Of a DNA stretch of 34,973 nucleotides, positions 19,522 through 27,575 are shown in pieces. The stretch spans positions 1-34,973 of the forward strand of contig NZ_FQXH01000021.1 of the NCBI RefSeq assembly GCF_900129915.1, written 5' to 3'. The DNA is from Tepidibacter thalassicus DSM 15285 (GTDB taxonomy: Bacteria; Bacillota; Clostridia; Peptostreptococcales; Peptostreptococcaceae). The notes under the pieces are model-generated. The model ran no database searches, was not told where the DNA came from, and worked only from the letters and a program-made list of their open reading frames with translations. The first letter of the stretch is position 1. Each line of letters starts with the position of its first letter. Position numbers and translations under genes: made by a program.

Positions 19522-19549
19522 AAAAACTGCCTATTATTAGACAGTTTTT
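19522..19549 (-). terminator. hairpin at the end of the permease gene
   Basis: AAAAACTG and CAGTTTTT (19522-19529, 19542-19549) flank a loop that holds the permease stop codon; the minus strand continues with T6. It probably ends or weakens the bceAB transcript before the regulator gene. Confidence 0.6.
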
Positions 19550-21423
19550 GAATTTACAATTTTATTATATGAATTTATTGTCAAGAAATAATATACCAAA
19601 TAAATTAATATATAGCTACCTATAATCAAAATTACAGGACTTATCATATTAAGATTAAACAATTTGTAATTCATAATAATAGCAACTAAACTATGTGCTA
19701 TTCCTACAATTAATGGAAGTCCAAATATTACACCCATTTGTTTTGCAATAGATACTTTTATCTCTTCCTTACTAACTCCTATATTCTTTAATATCAAATA
19801 TCTTCCCTTTTCCTCATTAGCCTCTGTTAACTGTTTAAAATAAATGACACTACCACTGGCAATCAAAAATACTAATCCTAAAAAAACCCCGACAAATAAA
19901 AGCATTCCTATAAGCATTAAAGCATTTATATTTTCTAAGCAATAGCTCAACTCAACATCACTTGGCACAACCCTTATTATTTCCTTCGTCAATTCTTTAC
20001 TATCCAATTCATTTTTTATCTTATATCCCTTTATTCTATCAATATTGTTTTTATCATAAAATTCATTGTAAATACTATCTTTGACAACAAAAGTCGATTC
20101 AATTTTATATCTATTCATAGCATAATACAGCTTATGATCTACAACTTTAAACTCTTGCTTTTTATCATTTGATAACAATTCTACCGACTTTCCTTTAACA
20201 TTTTTTCTAAATCTAGTATAATTTAATAATACAACTTCACTATCGTCATCTAAATGTACTCTATCTTTCAAACCTCTTATTTTAGCTATTTTATTAAACT
20301 TGCTTTCTGATATCAAATAAACTTTTCCCAATTTATAATCACTACACTTTGCATAAACTCTAATAAATTCTTCTTCCACCGAATTTACTAATTTATTTTT
20401 CGGATATTTAGCTATAATATTTTCAACTTTTTCATCTATAACTTCATTATTAGTAATATATGAATATGAAAAAGGATACGAAATAAAATGTTCTTTTGAT
20501 ACAGTATAATACAAAGTATATGTTATTCCTATAGATGTCAATATAACTGCACTAAGTATAGCTATTATAGATAACGTTCTTGAATTACTTTTTATTCTAT
20601 ATAAAATTTGATTTATCCCTATTATATTAATACCTTTATAATATCTCCTCTTATTTTTCTTTAATACTTTCATAACAAAAATTAAAAAATAATTAAAAAA
20701 CATAAACGTTCCAACAACAGATGTCATAAGAACAACACCTGTATTCACTAAAAAAGTTTTTATACTGACATTAAGTCCTACTATATAACCTATTCCTATA
20801 ATTAATATTGAAATTAAAGCCATAATCATTGATGATCTAGGCTCTTTTTCCGCAACATTTTCCGCTTTAAAAAGTTCAATAAGACTAAATTTATAAATTA
20901 TTGTATATCCATATATTGATGTAATCAAAAATAATACTCCAAAAGTAACAACAGTACTTAAAACAGCTTTAAAATTTACTGTAAATTTTACTTCTACTAA
21001 AAAATTTATAAATTTAAACAATATCATTATAAATAATTTGCAAAATATACTCCCTAGCAATAGCCCTATACCTAAAGCCATTATTCCCATTATTACATTT
21101 TCATAAAATAACATTCTTCCAATTTGCCTTTTCTTAACTCCCAACAACGAATAAATACCTATTTCTTTTTTCCTTTTCTTTATAAAAAAAGAAGTTGAAT
21201 ACCATATAAAAATCAATGAAAATATAGCTATCAATATAGATGCAAATTTAAACAACACTAAAATTTTATATTCTCCTGCAAGAAATCTTAAAATTTGTTC
21301 ATTAAATCTAATAGAAACAAATGTAAAATATATAATTACATTAAATACTATTGACATAAAATATATAAAATAATTTCGAAAATTTCTTTTTATATTTTTA
21401 ATACAAATATCAAATAAGGTCAT
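19537..21423 (-). CDS. BceB-type ABC transporter permease
   Basis: 628 residues. It opens with the characteristic FDICIKNIKRNFRNYFIYF and has ten hydrophobic segments. The long extracytoplasmic domain (about 310-510) lies between segments 7 and 8 and has KGKSVELLSNDKKQEFKVVD within it. FtsX-like permease motifs include KRKKEIGIYSLLGVKKRQI and LTEANEEKGRYLILKNIGVSKEE. Such permeases sense and detoxify lipid-II-targeting peptides and form a complex with an intramembrane-sensing kinase. The start overlaps the ATPase gene by 14 nt and has TAGGAGGGG upstream. Which peptide it recognises cannot be told from sequence. Confidence 0.94.
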   Translation of the reverse strand: MTLFDICIKNIKRNFRNYFIYFMSIVFNVIIYFTFVSIRFNEQILRFLAGEYKILVLFKFASILIAIFSLIFIWYSTSFFIKKRKKEIGIYSLLGVKKRQIGRMLFYENVIMGIMALGIGLLLGSIFCKLFIMILFKFINFLVEVKFTVNFKAVLSTVVTFGVLFLITSIYGYTIIYKFSLIELFKAENVAEKEPRSSMIMALISILIIGIGYIVGLNVSIKTFLVNTGVVLMTSVVGTFMFFNYFLIFVMKVLKKNKRRYYKGINIIGINQILYRIKSNSRTLSIIAILSAVILTSIGITYTLYYTVSKEHFISYPFSYSYITNNEVIDEKVENIIAKYPKNKLVNSVEEEFIRVYAKCSDYKLGKVYLISESKFNKIAKIRGLKDRVHLDDDSEVVLLNYTRFRKNVKGKSVELLSNDKKQEFKVVDHKLYYAMNRYKIESTFVVKDSIYNEFYDKNNIDRIKGYKIKNELDSKELTKEIIRVVPSDVELSYCLENINALMLIGMLLFVGVFLGLVFLIASGSVIYFKQLTEANEEKGRYLILKNIGVSKEEIKVSIAKQMGVIFGLPLIVGIAHSLVAIIMNYKLFNLNMISPVILIIGSYILIYLVYYFLTINSYNKIVNSKTV

Positions 21424-22174
21424 TATTATCCCCTCCTAAAACTGCTAAAACATCAATTATTTTGTCAAAAAATTCCTTCCTACTTTCTCCTTTTATAAGT
21501 TCTGTAAATAGCATCCCATCTTTTATAAATAATATTCGCTTACAGTAACTTGCTGCAAAAGCATCATGTGTTACCATCATTATAGTAGCTTTATTTCTTT
21601 CGTTTAACTCACTTAAAGTTTGTAAAAGTTCTGTTGATGATTTAGAATCAAGGGCTCCAGTAGGTTCATCAGCAAGTATAAGTTTAGGTTCATTGATAAT
21701 CGCTCTAGCTGCCGCTGTTCTTTGTTTTTGCCCACCTGAAATTTCATATGGATATTTGTTTAATATATCACTTATTCCCAATGTATTTGTTACTTCACTT
21801 ACTTTTTTTTCAATCTTCTTCGGATTAATTTTAGCAAGAGCTAATGGAAGTAATATATTTTCCTTAACAGTTAAAGTATCAAGCAAATTAAAATCTTGAA
21901 ATATAAAACCTAAATTCTCCCTTCTAAATAAAGATAATTTTTCTTCATTAAATTTTAATATATTCTCTCCATTTATAGTTATACTACCTGATGTTGGTTT
22001 ATCTATAGTTGATATTATATTTAAAAGAGTACTCTTCCCTGCTCCAGATGGTCCCATTATACCGACAAATTCTCCTTCTTTTATTTGCAAACTTATTCCA
22101 CGAAGTGCAGTATAAACATTTCCTTTTGAACCATATACTTTACTTAAATCTTTAGCATCTAAAACAACTTTCAT
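21410..22174 (-). CDS. BceA-type ABC transporter ATPase
   Basis: 254 residues. Walker A GPSGAGKS (about 40-47), Q-loop FIFQDFNLLDTLTVKEN, signature ISGGQKQRTAAARA, Walker B LILADEPTGALDS, and switch His in MMVTHD. The DFNLLDTLT and EPTGALDSK variants are typical of the BceA/MacB group. It powers the permease encoded by the overlapping next gene. AGGAGGT lies 6 nt before the ATG. The upstream gap holds a terminator of the preceding Fe-S gene and a Bce-type box, so bceAB has its own regulated promoter. Confidence 0.95.
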   Translation of the reverse strand: MKVVLDAKDLSKVYGSKGNVYTALRGISLQIKEGEFVGIMGPSGAGKSTLLNIISTIDKPTSGSITINGENILKFNEEKLSLFRRENLGFIFQDFNLLDTLTVKENILLPLALAKINPKKIEKKVSEVTNTLGISDILNKYPYEISGGQKQRTAAARAIINEPKLILADEPTGALDSKSSTELLQTLSELNERNKATIMMVTHDAFAASYCKRILFIKDGMLFTELIKGESRKEFFDKIIDVLAVLGGDNNDLI

Positions 22175-22275
22175 TTATCTTACCTCCTATGAGTTTTTTA
22201 TTATCCTTTAATGTTATTTTACTTAAATTAGTTACTTCAAACCATTCTTTTACCTAACAAAATATCACATTAAAC

Positions 22276-22289
22276 TTACAATTTTGTCA
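22276..22289. promoter_or_regulatory. Bce-type response-regulator box upstream of bceAB
   Basis: On the minus strand TGACAAAATTGTAA fits TNACA-N4-TGTAA exactly. It is 102 nt before the BceA start codon. The plus-strand form TTACAATTTTGTCA differs from the box at 23935 by one base. Confidence 0.75.
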
Positions 22290-22290
22290 C

Positions 22291-22324
22291 TTAAAATAAA
22301 AAAAGGGATCATAAGAGACCCCTT
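22291..22324 (-). terminator. terminator of the TlpA/Fe-S operon
   Basis: On the minus strand AAGGGGTC, a 6-nt loop and GATCCCTT, then T7ATTTT. The stem overlaps the stop codon of the 4Fe-4S protein gene and ends this operon before the bceAB promoter. Confidence 0.85.
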
Positions 22325-23156
22325 ATCTATTCTTTAAACTAAACTGACTTTTTATTGCATTATGAGGACAAGCATCAATACATTCCCCACATCTTATACA
22401 TTCTAAACTATTTGGATTTTTATAAACTTCAATATCTAACTTACATTTTTTACTACAAACTCCACATTGTGTACACTTATTTAAATCTACATTTAATCTA
22501 TATGCGCTAATAGGATTAAATAATGAATATATAGCCCCCAACGGACATACAAACCTACAAAATGGTCTAAATACCACTATTGATAATAAAACAATTACAA
22601 TTAATAATGTTAATTTCCATGCAAATAAAAACCCTATTGCCGACCTTAACGATTCATTTAAAATAACAAGTGGTATTCCTCCTTCAATAGTTCCAGCAGG
22701 ACATATGTATTTACAAAAAGTCGGAGATCCTATACCTATATCATCAACCCAAAACAATGGTAATAAAATTACAAATACAATTAATATTACGTACTTTAAA
22801 TATTTCAATTTTTGAAAATTTTTACTAACCTTAAATTTTGGAGAAGGTATTTTGTAAAGTAATTCCTCAATAAATCCAAATGGACACAACCATCCACATA
22901 CAAATCTTCCTAAAAAACCCCCTATTAACATAAGAAATCCAACTACATAAAATGAAAACTTATATCTTATATCAGATATAACTGCTTGTAACGATCCAAT
23001 AGGACAAGCCCCCAATGCACCCGGACAAGAGTAACAATTAAGACCAGGTACACATATTCTTTTCAAATTTCCCTTATAAATATTTCCTTCAATAAATCCT
23101 TTAAAATAACTATTTATACCTATACTAGTAATTATCTGAATCAACTTTCTTTTCAT
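22323..23156 (-). CDS. membrane-bound 4Fe-4S protein, NapH/YccM-like
   Basis: About 277 residues. An N-terminal CVPGLNCYSCPGALGACP is followed by about five hydrophobic segments interleaved with Cys motifs: CGWLCPFGFIEE, FCKYICPAGTIEGG and CRFVCPLGAIYS. Two C-terminal ferredoxin motifs follow, CTQCGVCSKKCKLD and CIRCGECIDACPHNA. Such proteins move electrons across or at the membrane. With a thioredoxin-like lipoprotein and a CXXC protein encoded just before it, an electron path from cytoplasm to the outer-surface TlpA is likely. The ATG at 23156 follows the stop of the CXXC gene by 1 nt; the TTG at 23165 overlaps it and is less likely. A terminator follows at once. Confidence 0.9.
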   Translation of the reverse strand: MKRKLIQIITSIGINSYFKGFIEGNIYKGNLKRICVPGLNCYSCPGALGACPIGSLQAVISDIRYKFSFYVVGFLMLIGGFLGRFVCGWLCPFGFIEELLYKIPSPKFKVSKNFQKLKYLKYVILIVFVILLPLFWVDDIGIGSPTFCKYICPAGTIEGGIPLVILNESLRSAIGFLFAWKLTLLIVIVLLSIVVFRPFCRFVCPLGAIYSLFNPISAYRLNVDLNKCTQCGVCSKKCKLDIEVYKNPNSLECIRCGECIDACPHNAIKSQFSLKNR

Positions 23157-23157
23157 C

Positions 23158-23292
23158 TTAATCAATTCCTATACACTCCAAGCATATATTTATTGCTTTT
23201 ATAAGTACCTTACCTACTTCTCCCCTATATATACCTAATCCAATAAAAATAAACCCTATAATAAATACCATCTCTCTTATTCTATTTTTCAT
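23158..23292 (-). CDS. 44-aa membrane protein with CXXC motif (CD1871A-like)
   Basis: The small frame starts MKNRIREMVFIIGFIFIGLG, has one hydrophobic segment (about 8-21), then IYRGEVGKVLIKAINICLEC and ends IGID. The ending KAIxICLECIGI is the hallmark of a small family I know as CD1871A-type CXXC proteins, found next to TlpA-like and membrane Fe-S genes. AGGTG lies 7 nt before the ATG. It begins 9 nt after the TlpA stop and ends 1 nt before the Fe-S protein ATG, so all three are one operon. The Cys pair at 37 and 40 could pass electrons between them. Function is not known. Confidence 0.8.
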   Translation of the reverse strand: MKNRIREMVFIIGFIFIGLGIYRGEVGKVLIKAINICLECIGID

Positions 23293-23301
23293 ATACTTCA
23301 C

Positions 23302-23835
23302 CTATTTTATATTTTTTAAAGCTTCTTCTATTATTCCTTTATATTCTTCTTTATCTCTTGATCCAACTATTGGTTTAGCAATTATCTCACCATCACTATT
23401 TACAAGTAAAGATGTTGGCACCGCACTTATTTTATTTAAAAAATCATTTATAAATTCTTCATTTGGTATAATATTTTCAAATGTCACATCAGTTTTTCTT
23501 AAAATATTCAATACACCTATTTCATTATCAATACCATCAGCAACAATCCCTATAACATTTACTCCTTGCTCTTTCATTTCAGTATATAATGCCTGCAACT
23601 CAGGCATCTCCTTTATACATGCACCTCAACCTGTTGCCCAAATATTTACCATTGTAATCTTACTGTCTTTGAATATTTCATTATTAACTTCTTTATCATT
23701 TACATCTTTAAGCTCAAATTTAGGCATAACTTTTAAATCCGTTATAGATACTTCTTCTTTTTCCTTTTTCGAACTACATCCTACAACACTTATACCAATC
23801 ATAAGTATAAGTATAAAACTAATTACTTTTCTCAT
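23302..23835 (-). CDS. TlpA/thioredoxin-like lipoprotein with in-frame UGA, probable selenoprotein
   Basis: 177 residues if TGA (23626-23628) is read as selenocysteine. A lipoprotein signal ends in SVVGC (Cys20). The thioredoxin fold starts near residue 35 (MPKFELKDVNDKEV). The active site reads NIWATG-U-GAC-IKEMPEL, where relatives have NIWATWCGPCIKEMPEL, so the UGA takes the place of the first redox Cys (residue 70) and C73 is the resolving Cys. The C-terminal part carries VNVIGIVAD, the cis-Pro loop AVPTSLLV and NSDGEIIAKPIVG. The frame is unbroken on both sides of the UGA, and a bSECIS-like hairpin follows at 23589-23607. It is the first gene of the TlpA-CXXC-Fe-S operon, behind a Bce-type box. 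A simple nonsense mutation is the alternative, but position and hairpin argue against it. Confidence 0.85.
23589..23607 (-). other. bSECIS-like hairpin for UGA recoding
   Basis: ATGCCTG, loop AGTTG, CAGGCAT: a perfect 7-bp stem inside the coding sequence. The loop begins 25 nt after the UGA and has G as its second base. This agrees with the described bacterial SECIS pattern (loop about 16-37 nt after UGA, G among the first two loop bases). Confidence 0.75.
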
Positions 23836-23934
23836 ATTTTCACCCCTTTATAAAATAAACTACTTTTACATTGTATTTTATATAATTTACTCAGTTTAAA
23901 CAATTTATTTATCTTACAAAATATAATGTTAATC

Positions 23935-23948
23935 TTACAATTTTGTAA
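23935..23948. promoter_or_regulatory. Bce-type response-regulator box upstream of the selenoprotein operon
   Basis: TTACAATTTTGTAA, an exact TNACA-N4-TGTAA palindrome covering the stop codon of the kinase gene, 100 nt before the TlpA start codon. A looser second copy (TTACAAAATATAATGTTA) lies next to it at 23914-23931. Confidence 0.75.
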
Positions 23949-24969
23949 CATCAAAATAATCTATAAGCTTAGGAAAATGAATTGTAACTTTTGTATATTC
24001 TTTAAACTTCGACTCTACAGTTATATCATGTCCCAATTTTATCGCTAATCTCTTCGACAAATAAAGTCCCATTCCCGTAGATTTATAATTTTTTCTCCCA
24101 TTATATCCAGTAAATCCTCTATCAAATATTCTTTGTATATCTTCTTTTTTTATTCCTATGCCATTATCTTCAATTATAAGTCTTTTCTCTTTTTCATCTT
24201 TTTCAATATTAATTTTTATATATCCACCTTCAGCCGTATATTTTAATGAATTATCTATAATTTGATTTATAATAAATATTAACCATTTTTTATCAGTATG
24301 TACACTCATATTTATATCTTCAATATCAATTTTAATTTTTTTATTTATAAAAGTCTTAGCATGTTTTTTAATAACTTCTTTTACTATTTTTTCTACATTA
24401 ATTTCATTTATCAAATAATCTTTTGAAAAATCATCTAGTCTTGAATAATACAATGATTGTTCTACATAATTCTCTATTCTATCAATCTCTTCTTCTAAGC
24501 TATCCAGTATTTCTTCTTTAGATTTTGATATACTATTCTCTATAATGAGCCTACTTACTGCAATAGGAATTTTAATTTCATGTACCCATGAAGTTATAAA
24601 TTCTAAATTTTCTTTTTTTTCTTCATATAATTTATTTATTTTTTGATTTTGCTGATTATAAACATTAATTAAAAGTTCGTTACACAAATGATGTATATAA
24701 TTACTAGGACTAGGCAAACAATTTATTATATCTTCTTTTTTATTCTTCAAAATATAATTTATATCTTCATAGTATCGTTTACATACTAAATATTCTCCTA
24801 TCAAATAAAATAAAAACAAAACAAAAGAAACAAAATTTATATACAATATATTATTTATACTTACCTTTACTGTTATATCTAAATATATTACTAATGATAT
24901 AAAACTCATTAAAATAATATAAAATAAAATCAAATATTTTTTATCCAATATATATTTTTTAAAGTTCAT
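23935..24969 (-). CDS. intramembrane-sensing histidine kinase (BceS type)
   Basis: 344 residues. Two membrane helices (about 12-30 and 37-60) are joined by a very short loop, so there is no sensor domain outside the cell, as in BceS kinases that sense through their ABC transporter. Phospho-acceptor His is in ITSWVHEIKIPIAV (about residue 130), the N-box is IINQIIDNSLKYT, the G1 box is IEDNGIGIKKED and the G2 box is STGMGLYLSKRLA. It should phosphorylate the OmpR-type regulator encoded at 18798-19472, although six genes lie between them. Its start is 19 nt after the AAA/nuclease-like gene; AGGGTG precedes the ATG. Confidence 0.93.
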   Translation of the reverse strand: MNFKKYILDKKYLILFYIILMSFISLVIYLDITVKVSINNILYINFVSFVLFLFYLIGEYLVCKRYYEDINYILKNKKEDIINCLPSPSNYIHHLCNELLINVYNQQNQKINKLYEEKKENLEFITSWVHEIKIPIAVSRLIIENSISKSKEEILDSLEEEIDRIENYVEQSLYYSRLDDFSKDYLINEINVEKIVKEVIKKHAKTFINKKIKIDIEDINMSVHTDKKWLIFIINQIIDNSLKYTAEGGYIKINIEKDEKEKRLIIEDNGIGIKKEDIQRIFDRGFTGYNGRKNYKSTGMGLYLSKRLAIKLGHDITVESKFKEYTKVTIHFPKLIDYFDVTKL

Positions 24970-24988
24970 AATACCGCACCCTATTTTC

Positions 24989-26656
24989 TTAACTTTGTAC
25001 TACTAAAACATCTTTTCCTTCAAATGCAATTCCTAGCTCTATTATATTTTTTACTCCTCTATCTAATAAATCTTGTCTATAATTTTTATTTTTTATCTGC
25101 TCTATAGCATTTTGAACTGCTATTTCTAAATTTTCTTTTCTTCTTTTATTTACCTTTTTAAATTCTATTATTATACCTATTTTACTTTTATCCTTTGGAA
25201 TTATCATTATATCATATCTTCCATATCCACTTTCTCTATTTGACTTTACTTCATACTCCTCATTTAAAGCCACTAAAATACCAAGTACAAATGCATGATA
25301 AAAGCTTTCGCTTTCTTCTATATCAAAATAACTTGCACTTTTTATTAAATATTCACTAAATATTTCTTCAAATACTTCTATATCTCCATTTACTAAACTT
25401 TTAAGCATAATATTAAATTTTTCATTATTTATACTCTCATTAAACCACGACATAATTATTTCTTCATACAAATATGCTACTTCTAAATTTGGAATTTTTA
25501 AATTGCAATAAGTTTTTCCTCTTTTAAATTCTTCATTTACCACCTTTAAATATCCACTAAAAAGCAAGAAACTCCACACATTTTCTGAACTCTTATCTAT
25601 ATCCTTCATAACTATATCTTCATTTATAGTTTTTACTATGTCTTTTCCTTTTATTAAATCCTCAAGATCTTTTTTTATAAATTCTCCCGATTTTGTAAGT
25701 ATTATTTTAACTAAATCATTACTACTTGTATTTACCCAGTAAGGTCTATATCCTTTCTCATAATTATCTACATAATTTAATATCGACCATGGATTATATA
25801 TTACATTTTTCCCAAATATATATCCATTGTACCATTTTCTAACTTCATCCATTTCAGATTCTATATTATAGTATTTTAACATTTCTTCTACTTCACCTTC
25901 TAAAAATCCAAATTTATCACTATAATGATTTTTTAATATCGTACATACCTTTAAATTATTAAGTCCGGAAAATATACTCTCCTTTGCTACTCTCAAAATT
26001 CCTGTAAGAACTCCCTTTTGCAAATACTCATTATCCTTAAGCACTGCACTTAAGAAAATTCTCATAAATTCTATTACTTTTCCATAATAATTATTTAAAT
26101 ATCCACTTTGAATTGGAACATCGTATTCATCTATCAAAACAACTGTTTTTTGCTTGTAATAGTTAGTTAAATATTTGCTTAATGTTTTCAAGCTCTCGGA
26201 AAGTTCTACAGTATTAACATCTTTATTTAATACATCATTGAAATACTTCCTTTGTCTTTCATCTAAAAAATCACTGTTTAAAAGATACTTATGTTTTTCA
26301 TATACATCACTTATAACTGATTTAATTCCTATATTACAATCTTCCCAATTAGAATATTTTATATCTTTAAAAGTAATATATATTACCGGATATTTTCCTT
26401 GCATATCCATTATTTCCTTATAATCGTTTATTTTTAAGTTTTCAAATAAATACCTATTGTTTTCATCACTTTTTTCAAAAAAATACTTGAGCATACTCAT
26501 ATTAAGTGTTTTACCAAAGCGTCTAGGTCTTGGTATTAATATTACTTCTGATCCATCATCTATTATCTCTTTTATAAATAAACTTTTATCTACATAGTAA
26601 TAATTTTCACTTATTAATTTTTTAAAATCACTTATACCTATAGATATTTTTTTCAT
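24989..26656 (-). CDS. AAA-ATPase-like protein with C-terminal PD-(D/E)XK nuclease-like domain
   Basis: 555 residues. N-terminal AAA-like domain: GISDFKKLISENYYYVDKS, P-loop-like RPRRFGKTLNMSML (about 43-56), Walker B VVLIDEYDVP, and sensor region TGILRVAKESIFSGLNN. A middle part has WYNGYIFG and YNPWSILNY. The C-terminal DUF1703-type nuclease fold has FYHAFVLGIL, GYGRYDIMIIP and IIIEFKKV, the D...ExK catalytic set. Such proteins occur in many copies in clostridial genomes and their role is unclear; a mobile or defence-linked role has been suggested. AAGGAGAG precedes the ATG. It may have been inserted upstream of the kinase gene, whose own promoter is not evident. Confidence 0.9.
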   Translation of the reverse strand: MKKISIGISDFKKLISENYYYVDKSLFIKEIIDDGSEVILIPRPRRFGKTLNMSMLKYFFEKSDENNRYLFENLKINDYKEIMDMQGKYPVIYITFKDIKYSNWEDCNIGIKSVISDVYEKHKYLLNSDFLDERQRKYFNDVLNKDVNTVELSESLKTLSKYLTNYYKQKTVVLIDEYDVPIQSGYLNNYYGKVIEFMRIFLSAVLKDNEYLQKGVLTGILRVAKESIFSGLNNLKVCTILKNHYSDKFGFLEGEVEEMLKYYNIESEMDEVRKWYNGYIFGKNVIYNPWSILNYVDNYEKGYRPYWVNTSSNDLVKIILTKSGEFIKKDLEDLIKGKDIVKTINEDIVMKDIDKSSENVWSFLLFSGYLKVVNEEFKRGKTYCNLKIPNLEVAYLYEEIIMSWFNESINNEKFNIMLKSLVNGDIEVFEEIFSEYLIKSASYFDIEESESFYHAFVLGILVALNEEYEVKSNRESGYGRYDIMIIPKDKSKIGIIIEFKKVNKRRKENLEIAVQNAIEQIKNKNYRQDLLDRGVKNIIELGIAFEGKDVLVVQS

Positions 26657-26764
26657 CTATTTCTCTCCTTACTTGTATTTAAGATAAAATTAATTCTATC
26701 TATATATATAATATAATTATAGTTTTAAATTTGAATTTATTCAAATTCAACAACAACTAAAAAA

Positions 26765-26820
26765 GCCATCTAAAACCTATTTGGTTTTAAACGGCCAACA
26801 ATTAACTTTGTAATTCTTTA
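26765..26820. repeat. ISL3 right-end hairpin, copy 3; terminator of the pyr operon
   Basis: It matches 213-270 at about 50 of 56 positions, including GGTTTTAAACGGCC and CAACAATTAACTTTG. On the minus strand GCCGTTTAAAACC, loop AAATA and GGTTTTAGATGGC are followed by T6, a good intrinsic terminator right after pyrE. The repeat edge falls on the pyrE stop codon. No transposase sequence remains. The 26.66-26.76 kb spacer is otherwise AT-rich, with a small inverted repeat AATTTGAA. Confidence 0.75.
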
Positions 26821-27384
26821 TATCTTCCTACTTCCCGGCTTTTCAATAGGCATATTTTCTTTACAAAGAGGACAATCTTCTTTGTCATATACTTTTATAT
26901 CAAGCTCTATAGCACTATATATCGGTATCCCTATATCACTACTCGTTCTATCTACTATACAAGCAACCCCTATAACATCTCCTCCCATGCTTTCAAGAAG
27001 CTCTTTTACTTCAAGAGTTGACTTTCCAGTAGTTACTACATCTTCAGTTATTAAAATTTTAGCATCTTTTTTTATTTTAAACCCTCGTCTTAAAGCCATC
27101 ACATTATCTACTCTTTCAGTAAATATAGCTTCTTTTCCTAATTGTCTTCCTATTTCATAAGAAACAATAACTCCACCCATGGCAGGTCCAACAACCAAAT
27201 CTATATCTAAATCCTTAACTTTTTCAACTACAAAAGATAAAACCTTCTTTGCATACTCAGGATATCTCAAAACCTTAGCACACTGAACATATCTATTACT
27301 ATGCTTGCCAGAAGACAATAAAAAATGTCCTTCAAGCAACGCATCACTTTTCTTAAGAATATCTATAATAACTTCATTACTCAT
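26818..27384 (-). CDS. pyrE: orotate phosphoribosyltransferase
   Basis: 188 residues. The PRPP-binding motif is [17 protein letters not shown] (about 112-128). The N-terminal part has [20 protein letters not shown] and the middle [21 protein letters not shown]. It attaches PRPP to orotate, giving OMP. The C-terminal [15 protein letters not shown] is common in clostridial PyrE. I use the ATG at 27384, which is 8 nt from GGAG; the GTG at 27399 comes before that site. It follows pyrD after a 191-nt gap with a long inverted repeat. Its stop lies on the edge of an IS-end repeat. Confidence 0.96.
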   Translation of the reverse strand: MSNEVIIDILKKSDALLEGHFLLSSGKHSNRYVQCAKVLRYPEYAKKVLSFVVEKVKDLDIDLVVGPAMGGVIVSYEIGRQLGKEAIFTERVDNVMALRRGFKIKKDAKILITEDVVTTGKSTLEVKELLESMGGDVIGVACIVDRTSSDIGIPIYSAIELDIKVYDKEDCPLCKENMPIEKPGSRKI

Positions 27385-27499
27385 AAACTCATCTCCCACT
27401 CTTTTATTTTTTCACTTCTCTCTTTTTATAAATGTGTAACTATATGACTTAACAAGTATTACTTCTTATGTATTGCGTAAATATAAACCTTTCTTTATA

Positions 27500-27537
27500 A
27501 ATATTTTGCTAAGAAAACTTAGTTTTCTCAAAATATT
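27500..27537. repeat. long inverted repeat between pyrD and pyrE
   Basis: AATATTTTG (27500-27508) and CAAAATATT (27529-27537) enclose AAGAAAACTTAGTTTTCT, itself an inverted repeat. No T run follows in either direction, so it is not an obvious terminator; it may be an RNA processing or stability hairpin. No PyrR motif is seen here. Confidence 0.5.
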
Positions 27538-27575
27538 CATCACATGAGCGTTATTTTTGCATGTATCATTTGCTG

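Noticed and set aside
23626..23628. TlpA gene as a pseudogene broken by a nonsense mutation
   Set aside because: The stop is TGA, exactly at the redox Cys, the rest of the frame is intact, and a SECIS-like hairpin follows at the right distance.
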